7,669 nt of DNA from the NCBI GenBank assembly GCA_021443605.1, contig JABUTQ010000234.1, forward strand, positions 1 through 7,669, in the 5' to 3' direction. Shown here piece after piece: positions 5,121 through 7,669 of this stretch (positions are counted from its first letter, which is position 1; each line of letters opens with the position of its first letter). The DNA comes from Bacteroidales bacterium. Its GTDB lineage: Bacteria > Bacteroidota > Bacteroidia > Bacteroidales > UBA932. The notes below the pieces were generated by a model. That model saw only the letters and a program-made list of their open reading frames with translations. It was not told the DNA's origin and did not search any database. Made by a program: the position numbers and the translations under genes.

Positions 5121-6973
5121 TGAACAAACAGAGCGTAATCGGATTTGCTTTGATTGGTATTGTATTGCTGTTGTTCAGCTGGTACAACACCAAGCAGTTC
5201 GAAAAACAGCAACAGCAGAGAAGGGTTCAGGATTCTATCGCGGCTGTCGAGGCATTGAAGTCCCTGCCTGCGTTTGATTCTACTGCTTCAGCCTCTGAGA
5301 TAGCGGCTGAAATGGGGGCGGAAGATTCTCCTTTGTATATGAGCGAGATGCTCAATGAAGCGTATGCTGCAAAGGAGGAGTTCTACACCCTTGAAAATGA
5401 GAATCTTGCAATTGAGATTTCCACACTGGGAGCCCAGCCTTCGAAAGTTCTTGTCAAGAAGTATTTCAAATATGACAGCACAGCCCTTTATCTGATAAAG
5501 GACAGATGCAGCAAGTTTGACATTGAGCTTGATGCCGGACAGTACGTCAATACCAGCGACTTGAACTACAAGGTTGTTTCATCTTCGAATAAAGAGTTGG
5601 CTCTCAGGCTTTATTTCAAGCCTGAGTCATATATTGAGACTCTATATTCACTTGCGGAAGATTCATACACCTTGAATACGGCCATCCACTTTGTAGGGAT
5701 GGACGAGCTAATTCCAAGGAGTTCGTCCCGCTACAAAGTTTCGTGGAGTATGAACGTTCCCCGTCAGGAGAAAGGGTATGAAAATGAAAAGAACTATTCT
5801 TCAGTAGCTTACAAGTTCAAAGGCTCGTCTGACATCAAAGATATGAGCTTGCGAAAAGAGAGCGGTCATGATGAGCTTGTTGCTCAGACACAGTGGTTTG
5901 CGTTCAAACAACAGTTCTTCTCATCAATATTGATGAGTGACGATGCCTTCGAGTCGGGTGAAATAGCCTACAAGGTCTATCCTGAAAACAATATTGGCAA
6001 CTATCTGATGACTGCACAGGCAGTTATGAATGTGGCTTACGGCGAAAAGTCTTCCGACTTCACCCACAATTATCAGATGATATTTGTCCCCAACCACTAT
6101 CCCACCTTGAAAGGATATGAATGCGATTTCGACAAACTGCTCCCGCTCGGTGGCTGGCTGATTGGATCCATCAACAAATACGTGATTATTCCTGTATTTA
6201 ACTGGCTTAGCAAATTTATTTCAAGCTATGGCATTATCATCTTGATACTCACATTGTTGATGAAGCTTGTCATTTCACCTCTCACACTGAAGTCTTATAT
6301 GTCTTCAGCCAAGATGAAGGTACTCAAACCGGAGATAGACAAGATAAACGCAAGATATCCTAAGCCGGAGGATGCGATGAAGAAGCAGCAGGCCACGATG
6401 GACCTCTACAAGAAGTGCGACGTGAATATGTTCGGCGGATGTCTTCCGTTGCTTCTCCAATTCCCTATTCTCTATGCGATGTTCAGGTTCTTCCCATCAT
6501 CGTTTGAGCTTCGCCAGCAAGGTTTCCTATGGGCCTCAGATTTAAGTACATACGATTCAATTCTCAATTTCGGATTCAAGATTCCTCTCTATGGAGACCA
6601 CGTTTCATTGTTCTCTCTGTTGATGGGTATCAGTATGTTCTTCTATTCAAAAGTGACTTTGGCGAATGTCGATAACAGCCAGATGCCCGGAATGAAGTTT
6701 ATGCAGCTGTGGTTTATGCCGATATTTATGGTTGTTCTCTGCAACAATTTCTCGGCCGGTTTGAGCTACTATTATCTTCTTTCAAACTTGATTACAATTA
6801 TCCAAAACTGGGTGATTCGCAAGTGGTTCGTGAATGAAGAGGAGCTTTATGCCAAGCTAAAGGAGAAAGCCGACAGCAAAGGTCCCGTAAAAAAATCGAA
6901 ATTCCAGCAGCGCCTCGATGAGGCATACAGGATTCAGCAGGAACAGCAGAGACAGCAGAAATCGAAAAGATAA
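5120..6973 (+). CDS. yidC: Membrane protein insertase YidC (Oxa1 family)
   Basis: YidC inserts and folds inner-membrane proteins, alone or with SecYEG. The 617-residue length fits the Gram-negative form. TM1 is at 5-21, followed by a Q-rich linker and a large periplasmic domain (about 85-330). The core then has TM2 (about 368-389), a cytoplasmic C1 helical hairpin (about 393-432), and TM3 with GGCLPLLLQFPILYAMF (439-455). The remaining segments are at about 493-511, 527-541 and 546-562. K382, nine residues before KSY in PLTLKSY, occupies the place of the hydrophilic-groove arginine of E. coli YidC (R366), so the groove charge is kept. The C-terminal tail (585-617) is basic and glutamine-rich, as in YidC proteins that contact ribosomes. 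The start codon shares one base with the upstream stop (TAATG), and the next gene begins 4 bp after the stop. Upstream ffh encodes the SRP protein of the same targeting route, though in a separate unit. Confidence 0.97.
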   Translation: MNKQSVIGFALIGIVLLLFSWYNTKQFEKQQQQRRVQDSIAAVEALKSLPAFDSTASASEIAAEMGAEDSPLYMSEMLNEAYAAKEEFYTLENENLAIEISTLGAQPSKVLVKKYFKYDSTALYLIKDRCSKFDIELDAGQYVNTSDLNYKVVSSSNKELALRLYFKPESYIETLYSLAEDSYTLNTAIHFVGMDELIPRSSSRYKVSWSMNVPRQEKGYENEKNYSSVAYKFKGSSDIKDMSLRKESGHDELVAQTQWFAFKQQFFSSILMSDDAFESGEIAYKVYPENNIGNYLMTAQAVMNVAYGEKSSDFTHNYQMIFVPNHYPTLKGYECDFDKLLPLGGWLIGSINKYVIIPVFNWLSKFISSYGIIILILTLLMKLVISPLTLKSYMSSAKMKVLKPEIDKINARYPKPEDAMKKQQATMDLYKKCDVNMFGGCLPLLLQFPILYAMFRFFPSSFELRQQGFLWASDLSTYDSILNFGFKIPLYGDHVSLFSLLMGISMFFYSKVTLANVDNSQMPGMKFMQLWFMPIFMVVLCNNFSAGLSYYYLLSNLITIIQNWVIRKWFVNEEELYAKLKEKADSKGPVKKSKFQQRLDEAYRIQQEQQRQQKSKR

Positions 6974-6977
6974 TTCT

Positions 6978-7631
6978 ATGACTACAATATCTGAAAGGAT
7001 AAATTACTACAGAGACGCACTCCCGTTCGGAGTGCGTCTTGTTGCTGTATCCAAATTCAAGCCTCTTGAAGATATAATTGAGGCATATTCGGCAGGGCAG
7101 AGGGTATTTGGCGAAAGTCGTCCATTGGAGTTCGAGCAGAAGGCGAAAGCCGCACCATCGGACATAGAGTGGCATTTCATCGGGCATCTCCAGACTAACA
7201 AGATAAAGAATGTAGTGCCGTATACAGCTGTGATAGAGTCAGTTGACAGCGAGCATCTTCTATCGGAAATCAATGCCTATGCAGGCAAGATTGGGAAGAA
7301 ACAGAGTTGTTATATAGAGATTCACATTGCAGAAGAGGAGACCAAGAGCGGTTTTTCATTTGAAGAGGCGCTTGATGTGGCCCGCAGGTCAGCGGAGTTT
7401 GAAAACGTCAGTTTTGACGGGATTATGGTTATGGCAACCAATACTTCTGATGAGGATAAGGTTAGGCGAGAGTTCAGAAATGCCGCATCTATGGCAAAAG
7501 AAGTGGCTTCAGCCCTCGGTCGGGAGCGCATTGAGCTTTCAATGGGGATGAGTCAAGACTGGCAAATCGCTGTGCAAGAGGGGAGTACCGCTGTTCGTAT
7601 CGGATCCTCCATCTTTGGCGAGCGAGTGTAG
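6978..7631 (+). CDS. YggS/PROSC-family pyridoxal-phosphate homeostasis protein
   Basis: A 217-residue member of the single-domain PLP-binding family (YggS in E. coli, PROSC/PLPHP in humans), which binds and buffers pyridoxal 5'-phosphate and influences vitamin B6 and amino-acid balance; no catalytic reaction is firmly known. Visible motifs: LVAVSKFKP with the likely PLP lysine K26, FGESR (43-47), WHFIGHLQTNK (64-74), the mid-barrel strand DGIMVMA, LSMGMSQDW, and the phosphate-site region GSTAVRIGSSIFGER near the C terminus. In-frame codons continue upstream to an ATG at 6918, but that would overlap yidC by 56 bp. The ATG at 6978, 4 bp after the yidC stop, starts the conserved ISERI helix and gives normal family length. 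It is probably the last gene of the DUF349-yidC transcript. A perfect 11-bp inverted repeat lies in codons 12-21, and a repeat array starts immediately after the stop codon. Confidence 0.95.
   Translation: MTTISERINYYRDALPFGVRLVAVSKFKPLEDIIEAYSAGQRVFGESRPLEFEQKAKAAPSDIEWHFIGHLQTNKIKNVVPYTAVIESVDSEHLLSEINAYAGKIGKKQSCYIEIHIAEEETKSGFSFEEALDVARRSAEFENVSFDGIMVMATNTSDEDKVRREFRNAASMAKEVASALGRERIELSMGMSQDWQIAVQEGSTAVRIGSSIFGERV
7013..7039 (+). repeat. Perfect 11-bp inverted repeat (hairpin) inside the 5' end of the yggS-family gene
   Basis: AGACGCACTCC (7013-7023) and GGAGTGCGTCT (7029-7039) are exact reverse complements around the 5-nt loop CGTTC; a G-U pair could extend the stem by one. Seven of the eleven pairs are G-C, so an RNA hairpin should be stable. 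It starts 35 nt after the start codon and is followed by TTGTTGCTGT, not a clean U-tract, so it is not a typical intrinsic terminator. The region is coding throughout. Confidence 0.75.
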
Positions 7632-7669
7632 CTCGTCATCCTGAGCATCAGCAACTCGTCATCCTGAGC
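7632..7669. repeat. Two direct copies of CTCGTCATCCTGAGC at 23-bp spacing, reaching the window edge
   Basis: CTCGTCATCCTGAGC occurs at 7632-7646 and again, identically, at 7655-7669, separated by ATCAGCAA. The first copy begins on the base after the stop codon of the preceding gene, and the second is cut by the window end. The core GTCATCCTGAGC resembles intergenic repeats I recall being dispersed in Bacteroidetes and other genomes, but the full unit and copy number cannot be seen here. The 8-bp interval is too short for a CRISPR spacer. Confidence 0.75.

Noticed and set aside
6918..6977. ATG at 6918 as the start of the YggS-family gene.
   Set aside because: It would overlap yidC by 56 bp and add a 20-residue Arg/Ser-rich stretch with no family match; ATG 6978 begins the conserved helix.
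7616..7638. 8-bp stem (one G-U) across the final stop codon as an intrinsic terminator.
   Set aside because: No T-run follows, and half the stem is simply the beginning of the direct repeat; kept only as part of the repeat finding.
7632..7669. CRISPR array at the right edge.
   Set aside because: The repeat is 15 bp with an 8-bp interval, far below CRISPR repeat and spacer sizes, and no cas gene is present.

Overview
The window looks like chromosomal core-genome DNA from a member of the Bacteroidetes, probably Bacteroidales. Three things point there: promoter -7 boxes of the TAnnTTTG type in front of three transcription units, A-rich leaders with weak Shine-Dalgarno sequences, and proteins with Bacteroidetes-style features (the DUF349 repeat protein, a YidC with a large periplasmic domain and a lysine in its groove, and MauE/DoxX-type membrane proteins). 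I cannot assign a genus. No rRNA, tRNA, insertion sequence, phage gene or CRISPR array is visible. No gene-free stretch exceeds about 130 bp.

Layout. Positions 1-972 hold the 3' part of ffh (SRP GTPase), entering the window inside its P-loop. A TAACTTTG promoter box (993-1000) then introduces a three-gene set on the + strand: two small paralogous cysteine-rich lipoproteins (1028-1252 and 1279-1491) and a fusion of a MauE/DoxX-like membrane domain to a periplasmic thioredoxin-like domain (1501-2385, TTG start). trmD lies on the - strand (2382-3074), and its stop codon overlaps that of the fusion gene. A 132-bp divergent promoter region (3075-3206) serves trmD leftward and, rightward, a run of three genes: a five-repeat DUF349 protein (3207-5120), yidC (5120-6973, overlapping by one base) and a YggS-family PLP protein (6978-7631). 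The window ends in two copies of a 15-bp repeat at 23-bp spacing, which may be the start of a longer intergenic repeat array.

How the genes may work together. Ffh and YidC belong to the same process: co-translational delivery of membrane proteins and their insertion into the inner membrane. The DUF349 protein is tightly coupled to yidC, but its role is not shown by sequence. TrmD makes m1G37 in tRNA. The lipoprotein and MauE-thioredoxin set looks like a small envelope thiol/disulfide module: a membrane redox protein with cysteine pairs placed on the periplasmic side, next to two lipoproteins that share four cysteines and could be its substrates or partners. This last set is the least ordinary part of the window.
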